From Siniperca chuatsi (lineage: Eukaryota > Chordata > Actinopteri > Centrarchiformes > Sinipercidae): a DNA stretch of 64,000 bases. Where the stretch lies: contig NC_058044.1 in the NCBI RefSeq assembly GCF_020085105.1, positions 22,805,206-22,869,205 on the forward strand. Direction: 5' to 3'. The translations under genes were made by a program, and so were the position numbers. Below, in pieces: positions 45,501 to 56,000 of this stretch. Position 1 is the first letter of the stretch. Every line of letters begins with the position of its first letter. The notes beneath the pieces were generated by a model. The model did not search any database. It had not been told where the DNA came from and saw only the letters and a program-made list of their open reading frames with translations.

Positions 45501-47501
45501 TGGTGGCGCTAGAGGAAAGGTCAGGGATCACCAGTCATTAGGATTCATCCTCTTGGAACCATGAACGTCTGCACAAACTTTCATGGAAAGTCATCCGATA
45601 GTTACTGAGATATTTCAGTCTGGACCAAAGTGGTGGACATTGCCATTCATAGATCCATGCTGCTAGCATGGCTTATGATGAAAACTTGTAACGTCTACAA
45701 TTAAATGACAACTTGACAAACCATATCTGCTGATGAAGGTCATGTAAGAAAGGCCACTAAAAGGAACTTGTGGATAAGATTGTTTTCCCAACTGTTTCTA
45801 AGGTGAAGAATTTACTTTGAACCCCAGTTATTTTCTTGTCTTTGTTCAGAGCCTGATAATGTCAGGCTGGTGGAAGGAGGCAGCCGCTGCGCTGGTACAC
45901 TGGAAATGAAACTCCAAGATGAATGGAGACCAGTGGATGGCTTGACGGGGGACCTGAAGTCAGCAGCTTTAGTGTGCAGACAGCTGAATTGTGGCTTTGC
46001 TGTTTCAACTGAATTAAAGGGAAAAAATCCCTCTGTGGCAAAATCTGTGTGGGGGATCATTTCCTCCACAGTTCAGTCTGGATCTGCACTGAGAGAGCGC
46101 GTATCAACGAGGCCGTGGTACTCCTCATCCAGTCTGGAGATCAGCTGCTCAGGTAACACCTTCAGTGACATCAACCATGATGGTAATCTGTAGTTATTAT
46201 TCATCACAGCAACTACCAGATGTTCACTAAACTTTATTGTAAAGTTATCCAGGACAATGGTCATTATTTGTTTCAAACTAGACAAATAACCAGGACACGA
46301 CTTTCATGCATTTGCCCCAGCGTTTCAGTAGCAAATAACTGAACAGAATTTTGATTTTCATGACAAACTAGGGGTGATCTGCTCCATCAACTATCTCCCT
46401 TTGTCTTTACAGATCTGCTGTTTCAGCCTATTATCTCAGTCTCTCCCTCTATCGATGGGGTCTACGAGTCCTCCAGCTTCACCATCAGCTGCTCCATTAA
46501 ACCACAGTACCCAGGAGGCTCTTTCCAGCTCACCTTCACCACCTCCGACACAACACACAGCTACACCCAGAAAGCTGTCACTCACACTGCTCACTTCTTG
46601 TTTCCTGCTGCAGATGACAGACACCAAGGGAACTACAGCTGTGTTTATCACATCTTTGTTTTCTCTCATAACTTCTCCTCAGAGAGCCAGCCCCTCTCTC
46701 TCAGTATCTCAGGTAACATGAAGGAAAATGCAAAGCTGAATCAGACAGGGAAATGTGGCACTAGCTGTGTTTACATTCAAGTTTTGAAAAATGATCTGAA
46801 ATGACAAAAACATGCCACGAAGAGCATCCCATTTTAAACCTAACTTTTGATGTTTGGTTTTTTCTAAAAAGATTGCTTATATAAACTGCCACTGGGAATA
46901 AGTCTGACTCAGGCAATTAATATAACTATTTTACTGCATGTATATTTTGTGTTAGCAATCCATTTTAGCATTCCAACAAAAAAGAGGCATTACCAAGAGA
47001 ATCAGCAAGATTAAATTTGTTCTCTTAAAACCAACTTTCTGCAGATTTTATTTAAATGACTTACAGATAATTATTTGAAATGAATAAGTCAGCTGCACAC
47101 TAGTACAAAGGAACTTCAAATTTGTGATATTAGAGGTTTAAGGCATCTTATGTTTAATGAAGGCTGTTGTGCTTATGATTTGAAGTGACTGTTGTGAATC
47201 TGTTTCAGCCTCTCCAACAGTTTTCATCATAAGATGTGCTGGCCTGCTATTGACTTTGGCATTCTTTCTTTCTGCCATTGGTTTCCTCAAAAAGGTACTG
47301 CACACGTTTATTGAATAGAGGGTTGGGTGAAAGTACTTTGTCTGTAACTTAAAGATGTCTGCTGCCATGTCTCTCCAGACCACCAGGGGGCAGAAGCCAG
47401 GAGGCCAAGAGGACATTGAGCTTGATAATTATAACCTTGGTGCTTCCAGAGCTGAAGTTGGGCCAAATGAAGAGGCAAGGGCCCAGGTAACAGATCTCTA
47501 A
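39552..47501 (+). CDS. SRCR-SRCR-SRCR-Ig type I membrane receptor
   Basis: Eight coding exons: 39,552-39,594 (signal peptide), 43,603-43,632, 43,726-44,028 (SRCR1), 44,471-44,767 (SRCR2), 45,850-46,152 (SRCR3), 46,413-46,712 (Ig-like), 47,209-47,294 (transmembrane) and 47,379-47,501 (tail), for 494 residues. All junctions up to the membrane exon are phase 1, and joining them keeps one open frame. The signal peptide is about 1-18, ending S-S-G-L-Q-A. SRCR2 (126-224) has eight cysteines (137, 153, 166, 171, 196, 206, 216, 223), the group B pattern. SRCR1 and SRCR3 keep only four each (38, 70, 75, 124; 238, 267, 272, 324). The Ig-like domain has Cys352 and Cys402 in H-Q-G-N-Y-S-C. The membrane segment is about 430-451. 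The 40-residue tail has one tyrosine (Y472, in D-N-Y-N-L-G). Such receptors usually bind microbial or host ligands on immune cells; ligand and cell type here are unknown. The tail could splice further at 47,487, since CAG|GTAACA is a possible donor. It resembles teleost genes named as DMBT1- or M130-like, but I cannot assign orthology. Confidence 0.85.
39777..40730. mobile_element. Tc1/mariner-type MITE, 954 bp, in SRCR intron 1
   Basis: The ends CAGTTTTTTCCATTTACTAA... and its reverse complement ...TTAGCAACTGGAAAAAACTG match over about 60 bp with few differences (39,777-39,840 against 40,668-40,730). Both sides carry TA, the Tc1/mariner target duplication (39,775-39,776 and 40,731-40,732). 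The interior has no transposase frame, so it is non-autonomous. It inserted about 180 bp after the signal-peptide exon of the SRCR receptor. Confidence 0.85.
41195..41470 (+). repeat. hAT-like MITE fragment
   Basis: Contains 'acacttatttgctttcttgg', 'gatgacatctcatgtctgtac', 'agctggagccaggaggtgatt', 'agcttagcataaagactg' and 'tctaaagctcactgattaac', the interior of the same family as 32,290-32,864. The left terminal repeat is not evident. Confidence 0.6.
41611..43244 (+). mobile_element. possible solo LTR in SRCR intron 1
   Basis: Begins TGTAACCC and ends GGGTCCCTACA, so the ends are TGT...ACA as in LTRs. A TATA box (catataaagc, 42,353-42,362) is followed by sequence that could be the start of an R region. 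No internal retroviral genes flank it, and no clear target-site duplication is visible (left flank acaca, right flank catat), so the call is tentative. The block carries the (TTC)55 tract and otherwise lacks recognised repeats. It could instead be unique intron DNA containing an alternative promoter for the receptor. Confidence 0.3.
42861..43025. repeat. (TTC)55 trinucleotide microsatellite
   Basis: 55 uninterrupted TTC units (GAA on the - strand), preceded by a few TTG/TTC variants from 42,847. It lies in intron 1 of the SRCR receptor. The long open frames of poly-Ser, poly-Leu, poly-Phe and poly-Lys over it are artefacts of the repeat. Confidence 0.95.
44835..45045 (+). repeat. short direct duplication in SRCR receptor intron
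   Basis: 'acaatctcaccacaaggtcc' followed by 'tagtagctgttcttgag' near 44,844-44,882 recurs as 'acaatctcaccacaaggtccc ... tagctattctggag' near 44,994-45,034. The sequence directly precedes a dispersed repeat and probably belongs to that element. Confidence 0.6.
45095..45680 (+). repeat. dispersed 'atgctaacatgctca' repeat, intronic copy
   Basis: Lies in the intron between SRCR2 and SRCR3 exons. It has the complete block order: 'gagctaaatcctaac', 'tcacaaggacaatgctaatatgctcatg', 'attagcactaaacacaaagtaaag', 'gatggtgctacatgaaaag', 'cattaggattcatc', 'tggcgctagaggaaagg', 'gagatatttcagtctggacc' and the terminal 'atgctgctagcatggct'. Confidence 0.7.
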
Positions 47502-48400
47502 GGAGCTCATCTTGTATCCAAAGGGATCATTCAGCTGTTTTTTTCTTTCATCTTAGTCAAAGCTATTACAGTTACAGAAATGTTAATTTTAAAACTGTAC
47601 TCTTGAACATACTTTGATGTTTAAAATGTAATAGATGTTCCTCAAAACATCCAGATTATACTGCTTGAGTATTTATTTTGAGATGCATATTGCTCAAAAT
47701 TAGTAAGTCAAAACTGTTAAATTAGAAGGACAAAATGTTAACAAAAAGAGCAATATTTGAATTGGTGCAGGGTTCTCACAAGTAACTCATGTTCAGATTG
47801 AATGTAAAAGCATGTATAAAAGTATTTTTTTTAAATGTACTTTACTTACCATGAAATATTTTTTATTAAAAAGGTATTTCAGTGTACTTTTGCTTAGCCA
47901 ATCATTTCATGCTGCCAAGTGTGTTGTCGGTCATTGTTTTAAGATGCATCACGACTATTTCCGCTTGTAAAACATTAGGACAACCTGACTTGTACCAAGG
48001 AGACTTTGATTTTATTTTACTTTTTTTTCTGCTTCACACATTAAGTCAGTGGTTACCAAACAAAAGTAATCTGAGTACTCTTAACATATTACTGCCAACA
48101 CTGGTCACTTGGCATGTTGTTCCACTCTAAAGGCCACAGTCCTGCTGAGGCCCGCAAATATGCATCCTTACTTTTCAATCACAAGCTTCAGACCAATAAC
48201 AGCTAACATATTACATAAAACATATCACAAATTATACCAGCGACAGTCTTACACTGTATAATCTTTACGTTTTGATTAACTATTTTTCATGGAGAACGGA
48301 TCCTTCTCATTATAACAAGTTATATTTTGAGCATAATAATTAGGAGAATTCACTCTTGATTATTACCATCCACATCCGTACAACAAATTATTTATATTTT
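47502..48400. other. intergenic and 3' region between SRCR receptor and tmem186
   Basis: Convergent gene ends. No canonical AATAAA was found for the receptor in the first 400 bp; ATTAAA at about 47,867 is the best variant seen. An 82-codon open frame at 47,882-48,130 has no recognised domain. Confidence 0.45.
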
Positions 48401-49405
48401 TTAAGTTCCAAACACCTTCTCAAAACCCTGTTTGTCCACCACACGTCCAAAATGAGTGGAGAAATACAGTGTCTGTGGACTGCTGTATCTCTTTAGTTTC
48501 AATATCGTCTCGTTTACGGAGTCCCCTGTATCTCCGATGGTCATAACATCTGACACAGGCAGGTAGATATCATGGCGCCTGCCCCAGAAGGTGAGGTGGG
48601 ACACTTTGAGCGTGGTCTGGGACGGGTCCAGGTACATCATCCCCACAACCCTCCTGAAGAAGTGACTGGCAGTGTACAGCATGACACCAGCGAACAGCGC
48701 TATCCCCGTTGTGTAGCTAACAAGAAAGAAGGAGACGTCTCCAAGGAGGTAGAGGATGAAAACTGGGGGCAAGATGACCGTGGTGATTGCAGTTTGGAGC
48801 AGTTTGAGTCTGGACACGGCTCTGAGGAACTTAATGTGCGGCAGGGTGTAAATCATTGTATATTTCTGTGTGGACAAGTCCGAGTACCTGACCAGGGCTG
48901 TGATTTTAGGTATAAGAGGTCCATGGCAGCTCTGCTGGATGGGTGTGTGACCTGGTGAACGAGGCTGCACACCGTAAGGTATCCGACCTGTAAATTCACA
49001 TGATCCTCTGGTACAAGACAGGATGTGGGAGGTTAACCTGCTCAGCAGCACTGACCTGATCTGTGGAAAAATAATAGAGAAATTTGACAATAAAACAATT
49101 TATAGATTAACTGATTAGTCGATCGACAGAAAATGCATCTGCTGAAATTGGGATTTTTTTTTCCATTGATTTATTGTTAACATTTTTTAAGCAAAAATTC
49201 CAAACATCAACAACCAACCAACAACAGTAAGTATAAATTAACACATTAGAGACAACGGTACACAACTCCTGACTGAGCTGTCATTCATTCCACGTAAAGC
49301 AGCAGTTAGCTTATGTGGCTAATAAGTCAACTTTCACATTCTTTCTGATCTCTTGCAGAACAGTGAAAGCAATATAAGAGTTTGAGAAAGAAAGAGGCTC
49401 ACCAT
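48401..49405 (-). CDS. tmem186: transmembrane protein 186
   Basis: Mitochondrial inner-membrane protein that in mammals takes part in complex I assembly with the MCIA factors. Coding exon 1 ends at 49,403 and appears to contribute only the start codon (ATG followed directly by the donor gtgagc); exon 2 is 49,060-48,401, following the acceptor tttttccacag. The product is 220 residues (human about 213). It begins M-I-R-S-V-L-L-S-R-L, a basic, hydrophobic presequence suited to mitochondrial import. Two membrane segments are at about 90-108 and 112-133 with a short loop. Conserved family phrases include L-K-L-L-Q-T-A, F-F-R-R-V-V-G, L-T-F-W-G-R-R and R-Y-S. An unspliced frame starting at 49,090 would add ten other residues, but these cross the acceptor and match nothing in the family. 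The gene faces gde1 head-to-head. Confidence 0.88.
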
Positions 49406-50042
49406 GACCGGCGACAAGATAAATAAAAGAAGAAAATCATGGAAACACGAATCTTCTTTTTAGAAATGAGACATGCCAAAGGCAACACTTTGAGAGGAAC
49501 CTGTTAGCTAACATGAAGTACACACTCTGACCCGGATGTACTAAAAATGTTAATGTTAATGTTTTTTATTGTTTTGTTAGCTCGTGTGGCCCCTTGTGGG
49601 AAAGATGTAATGATCATTTTAGATTTATTGATTGCTTTTGATTTTATTAAAAATCATACCTGAAACTAAACTTGTAAATTTTGCAGTAAAAGTATTTCGA
49701 CACGTAACTTGCGGCAGAGCTGTCATATCCGCAGCAGAGAGTTGCGTAACTGATAGCTTCTAGTGTTCCACCTGTTTTTCGTGGTAATGTCAAACCAGTT
49801 GCAGGTTTTCTCCCGGTCCTAAGTGTTTTATTAAATTAATCGGTTTCAGTAGCTAAAGTTATCACTTAGCTAGACGGAGCATGACCTTATCTCAAATAGG
49901 GCGTTTGAAGAAAGTAACGGGTAGGACGGGTAAGTTAGCTAACGTTAGCGAACGTTAACTGACAGGCGGCGGAGCATTCGCTACCAGGTTCTACTTTCTG
50001 TTCTTTGACACAGTCAAGAAGGAAAGACAAAAGAGGACAACA
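49406..50042. promoter_or_regulatory. shared tmem186-gde1 promoter region
   Basis: The two start codons point away from each other and are 637 bp apart. CpGs concentrate toward gde1 ('gagcggcgg'-type runs around 49,905-49,980, including 'aacgttagcgaacgttaac'). No TATA box is obvious. A bidirectional promoter is inferred from the arrangement. The middle part (49,560-49,680) is AT-rich. Confidence 0.5.
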
Positions 50043-53000
50043 ATGCTGCAGCTAGGAGATGAAGTCATCCTGTACTCGGTCGTCTTCGTGGTGGTCCTGC
50101 TGGGGACACGGAGCCCGCTGTGGACAACCGTCCTCACCGCCTCCCTCTACCTCTTTATGGTCATGTTCCGGTTCCCCCAGGTACCGACCAGCCGAGCCCG
50201 GCAGGTGCTGCACCCAACCCAGGGCGCGGCGGGCTCCGGCAAGGTGTCGGTGGTCGCTCACCGGGGCGGTGGGCACGACGCACCGGAGAACACGATAGCA
50301 GCCATACGAGAGGTGAGAGGATGTCCTGAGATGGTTCTTCTCACTCACAGCCTCCCACCGCGTGTGTTACCATTGATTACAAGGGGCACACCACCACTTC
50401 AGGCTGAAATATGTCATGTCTTCATCCCTGACAAAATTGGAAAAATATTTCCATAGTTCTGTAAGCTGGCAAGGAGCTAAATTTGTACTATTAACGGGAA
50501 AGAAAATATCAGGATCTGAATTGACCTCTCCATCAGGACATCATGTCCCTTTTAACCACAGGTAACCAATATTGTTAACATTCAGCACTACAGCTGCACA
50601 CATTATCCACACTGCCATTCATTGAACTGTATCCATAGCAGGCCAGTAGTGTATAGTATGTTTGGACACTCAAAATTGTGAGAAACTTAGACACCACATA
50701 GCCTCTATGGCCCGACCAATACTGTATTTTTAAGGGCAACACCTATATTGATATTTGAGAGTTAAAAAAAAAAAAAGATAATACAACTGATATTTGAATT
50801 TGACAAATAAACCTGTTAGTGTTCTCCAGTGGACAACTACATAATGGAGACACTGTGTATTTAAATTAGTCTTACATTTCTTTGGCATTTCTATATTGCA
50901 ATTTCTTTCTACCTAGAGGCCAACATACACCAGTACTGATATATCTTCAATAAGATAATATCGGCTGATATATAAGCCCAGTGAGTGTCCCTAATGAGGT
51001 TTAAGCTAGGGTTCAGACTGATTTTCAACTTTTTTGAGTGACTATTTTGACAGATTTCTGGCCATGACCAAAAACAAACGCTCCTGAAATACTTAAAACT
51101 TTCTTATTTGTCTGTCCTGCTCTAGGCCAGTAAGAATGGGGCGACAGGCGTGGAGTTGGACCTGGAGTTCTCAGCAGACGGCGTCCCAATACTGATGCAC
51201 GATGAGACTGTGGACCGGACCACCAACGCGTCGGGACCACTCAGCCAGATGAGACTGTCCGAGTTGCGTAAACTGGACGCAGCTGCTAAACATCGACTCA
51301 GGTAAGAAAGAAGGCTATAGCTTGGAATGCACATACAAGCACAACATTTTCTTTTTTAGAAATGTATTGCAGCTGATGCTTTAGGATGATACAGGTTTCT
51401 GCATGCTGATACAATACCAGTAGGTTTAAGGTGAAGTTACAGCTAGGAAAACATCTGAAACAGCAGTATCATGGTGCACTGACATCGCAGATTCTTTAAA
51501 ACTAGCTCCTCCTTAGGACAGGTTGACAAATTAAATATGTAATAAAACGACAAGAAAACATACAATGAAGATATACAGTCAGTGGTGGAATTGGATTATT
51601 TTAGAGTGTTGTTTGTTTAGTTTGTTTGGAGGAACTGATGAGTCAGTAAATCCTCTATGTTGGCTGTTTATTAGTGTTGCTTTACACTTGAAGTCAGTTG
51701 TTAGATTGTGATGAATATCCGGAGTGATGACGCGCTGCTTCTACACTTGACATGACTATCAAATAAAAGTATGCAGTCTGTTAATCATTGCTTCTAAAGC
51801 CAGTGGTGGTGAGAGAAATGAAAGCTGATTGGCACAATATCTGACAAAAGAAAAGATAAAAGGAAGGGATAATTAGGAAGCAGTGTTTTTGCGAAATGTC
51901 TATGCTAAGTGTGTTTGCTAAAACTAGCAAACTTGTCAAAGCCTTGGTGGTGTGGCAGCAGGTAAGACAAGTCATACATGTTTTCTGGGCTAGTGGGAGG
52001 TTTAAAGTGTTGAATACTGTTAGGTACATTAAATTTTAGTGCTTTGTGACTTATGTTTGGTTGCATCTTGTCTTTCCACCAATAGGCTGGTTTTCTGTTT
52101 CACATGTACTTTCTGCAGTAGATTTGCCCGGTACAGAATATCTTGTTCAGGTACAGCTGTTGGGGATGCTGAATTGATCATTTTACAGTTACATGTGGAG
52201 ATGTCTCATGGTGATAATCTGTGTCCATGGATACTGGAGGGCTCCAAGACATTTGTAAGAAAACACGTAAAGGAGATAAAGTAATAACAATAAAAATTTA
52301 AAAAACACATTGCTATAATCAATCCAGACAGGAGAGAGGCAAGTTTCTATTAATACAGAGGCATGCTGTTGGTAATACATGTGAGACAAATAACCTAGGG
52401 GGTTTCTAAAAACAGCTCACTCCAAAGCAAACAAAAGAAGATTTTTTTTCTAAACATGAGCACATGAGACAGATTACAGGACGTAGAATTGGTGAGAGAA
52501 ACTCACCCCATTCAGATGGCGTAAGTTTTACACACTAGTAACACTATAGATATCGCAGGACATCTGCAGCATTCACAAACAATTTACATAGGATGAGAAA
52601 TCTCTGTAATTAGTCTCTTAAATTACAGAGGTGAGAGTATCTGCTCCATTAGATTTTGTTACCCCAAGAAACCAAGGTTCCATGAGTCATGTAGCGTCCA
52701 AGCATTCAATAATATTTAGTTACACTCCACCACTGCTCTCTACTAAACCACATATTCTCTAACTTACTCTATCAAGCTCTGAGATTCATGCTTGGCCCTG
52801 GCCTTTATAGTTAATAAGAAACTTTATATACAGACTCATGAACATTATCACATGCATTTCATTATAAACCAGGCATGGACAAATTAGGTGTATCTCCCTG
52901 TAATATTTCCCAGGTAAACAGTACATTTATTTGAAAAGCACAATATGCATGTGAGCCTGAGATTGCAAAGAAACATTTGTGTCCTTCATCACCAGGGACA

Positions 53001-56000
53001 AGTTTGCCGGAGAGAAGATCCCAACTCTGGAGGAGGCAGTGCAGGAATGCATCAAACTGCAGCTCACCATCTACTTTGATGTCAAAGGTCATCCAGATGA
53101 GGTGCAGCCAACACACAAAAATAACTATATAACAACTAACAAAACAAGACTTAAATACGTGCAATATGTCATACTTGTTGATTTAATTGATCTGTACCTA
53201 GTCAACATTGCATAATGAAGAGAGCGTGATGTTGTGATTCTAATTGCACTAGTACACAATGATCATAATATATCTGCAGGGGGTTGGAAGGGTTCTTTAA
53301 ATGTTCGAGTGCTGCTATAACTTGTCAATTATTGAATTTAACAAGTAGTTATCAGTGACTTTACTCATTACTCACGGTGGAAAATAATCCCATTATTTAT
53401 TACTGTAGTTTTGTTTCTAAAGGTCATACCACTCCTGTCATGCATCTTTTGTTGGGGAGTCTATTGTAGATATAGGCAGGATTTCCTCCACTATGAAGTC
53501 TGATACAAATCACCTTCTTTCTCCATGTGTTATCACTATGAAAATCAAAATATAGTGCATTACATTACTGCATTACTGAAACAAGTAATGTGATTTACAG
53601 TTAACACCCAACACTGATATGAATTCTGGCTGCTGATCAGGCCAGTAAATATGAAGCTATAACTTTGGGTTCATGTAATCTGTGTGGAATATCAATAAAA
53701 CACTGGTATAGTCAATAGTTAAATAACCATTAGTTGCATGGCTTAACGCTGAGATGTACTGTAAGGCGTCTAGAACACTTGTTCCAGTTTGGAACAAACC
53801 AAACCCCCAAAACACGCACAGACACACACACATTTTCAACTGCTCACACTTTGAGGACGTTGCCGCAGGCATGTTTTGTTTGCATGGTAACATTTTACAT
53901 CATCACTAGATATTTGTCACTAGGATTTGTGCTCAAACAACCTGAATTACTACTAATATCTGATTTGAAAATATGACTATGATGAAATATGAGCCAGAGC
54001 CAACTGTCAGTGTTGCAGCTCCTAGCTGAAAGATACAGTTAAGTCATTTACTCAATGCCACTTAAGCTGCAGTGTCCGTACCATTTAATTCTGCATAATA
54101 TGAAGTTAAGTTAAATCTCACATCAGAGTACTTTTAACCACTTGACGAGTGTTTCCTTACTGAGCACATTTTTAGATGAGTAAGGAATGCAGAGCTGCTC
54201 TGGTGGTTGTTGTTTCAGGCAGTGACATTCTTGAGTTCAGGGCCCACAGCAGTGTGTGGTTGGACAGGAACACACACACACACAATGATATAAAGCCTCA
54301 CAAACACAACTCAGTTGACACAAAACAGTTGACTGGCCTACAATGACCATGTGCTTCTCCTCCCCTCCCAGGCAGCTGCAGCCCTTAAAGAATTGTATAA
54401 AAAACATCCGGTCCTGTACAACAGCAGCATTGTCTGCTCCTTTGAGCCCAAAGTCATCTACAGGGTAAGAGGGCTCTTTGAAGTTTTTCAAGGTGTTGGA
54501 AGTGAGCATTCGGCCAGTAGTACGCTGTACCTGAAAAATGGCAGATTTGCTGTGTTTAACTGTCAAAATGCTGTGGAACAAAAGCGGACGGTTAATAAAC
54601 GAGACTGTGTGAACATTTTGATAAGTTTGGGTAACCAGCCTGCACATATTACTGCTAACAACACCAAATTAAATTGTTTGTTCTGGTCTCTTCCCTCCCA
54701 TGTTGCCTGCATAAACACTATATTATAGCAGGGTAACTCTTTGACCATAAGCTATTTCCATGTTGTCTATGATTGAGTATGAAGCCTGACCACTGTGGGA
54801 AGATGAAATTGCATCTCAGGTGATGCTGTTACAAATGTGTTGGCCATGTTTCCAGAGGTATAACTTTACCTGACTTTGACAGAACAATGTCTTTATGTAT
54901 ATTTTCTCCATGGAAAACCACATTACTCCCATTGCTCAATGCTAAAGGCTCTGACTCATCATCTCTGGCACAGCAACAATGCTAGTTATATAAGCTGGGA
55001 TAACCTGACCAGTGTGGGTTACCTAATAGACAACAAATGACAAGCTTTCTGGATGAAAGTAACACGTTTGATTTTATTTTCTGCACATGCAAAAAAAAAA
55101 ACAAATTACAGTTATTAGGTTCATAGGCCATCTTGAGCCGAAGATCCTATACCGAACGCTGTGGTATACAGTGGTGTGAAAAAGTGTTTGCCCCCTTCCT
55201 GATTTCTTTTTTTTTTTTTGCATGTTTGTCACACTTAAATGTTTCAGATCATCAAACAAATTTAAATATTTGTCAAAGATAACACAAGTAAACACAAAAT
55301 GCAGTTTTTAAATGAAGGTTGTTATTATTAAGGGAAAACAAAATCCAAACCTACATGGCCCTGTGTGAAATAATGATTGCCCCCTAAACCTAATAACTGG
55401 TTTGTGGATAACAGCTCTCACTGTGGTTTGCTGGAGTCCCAAAGCTTTAGAAATGGCTTTATAACCTTTTCCAGTCTGATAGATCTCACTTACTAGCTTT
55501 CTCAATTGTTCCTGAATTTCTTTGGATCTCGGCATGATGTCTAGCTTTTGAAGATCTTTTTGTCTACTTCACTTTGTCAGGCAGGTCCTATTTAAGTGAT
55601 TTCTTGATTGAGAACAGGTGTGGCAGTAATCAGGCCTGGGTGTGGCTAGAGAAACTGAACTCAGGTGTGATAAACCACAGTTAAGTTATGTTTTAACAGG
55701 GGGGGCAATCACTATTTCACACAGGGCCATGTAGGTTTGGATTTTGTTTTCCCTTAATAACAACCTTCATTTAAAAACTGCATTTTGTGTTTACTTGTGT
55801 TATCTTTGACTAATATTTAAATTTATTTGATGATCTGAAACATTTAAGTGTGACAAACATGCAAAAAAAGAAATCAGGAAGGGGGCAAACACTTTTTCTC
55901 ACCACTGTAAATTCATGCGTATATTGTTACAGCCACACTCCACAATAATTTGGAACAGAACAGGCTAGCTTTTTGTCTCGCTTTTCTCCCCCCACTGTCC

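Noticed and set aside
49061..49090. Start of tmem186 at the ATG on the - strand at 49,090
   Set aside because: The ten residues it adds span a polypyrimidine tract and acceptor (tttttccacag) and do not resemble the family; an ATG with a donor upstream gives a better model.
54237..54728. 136- and 125-codon frames around gde1 exon 4
   Set aside because: The + frame contains exon 4 but continues into intron past a good donor; the - frame is its antisense shadow.
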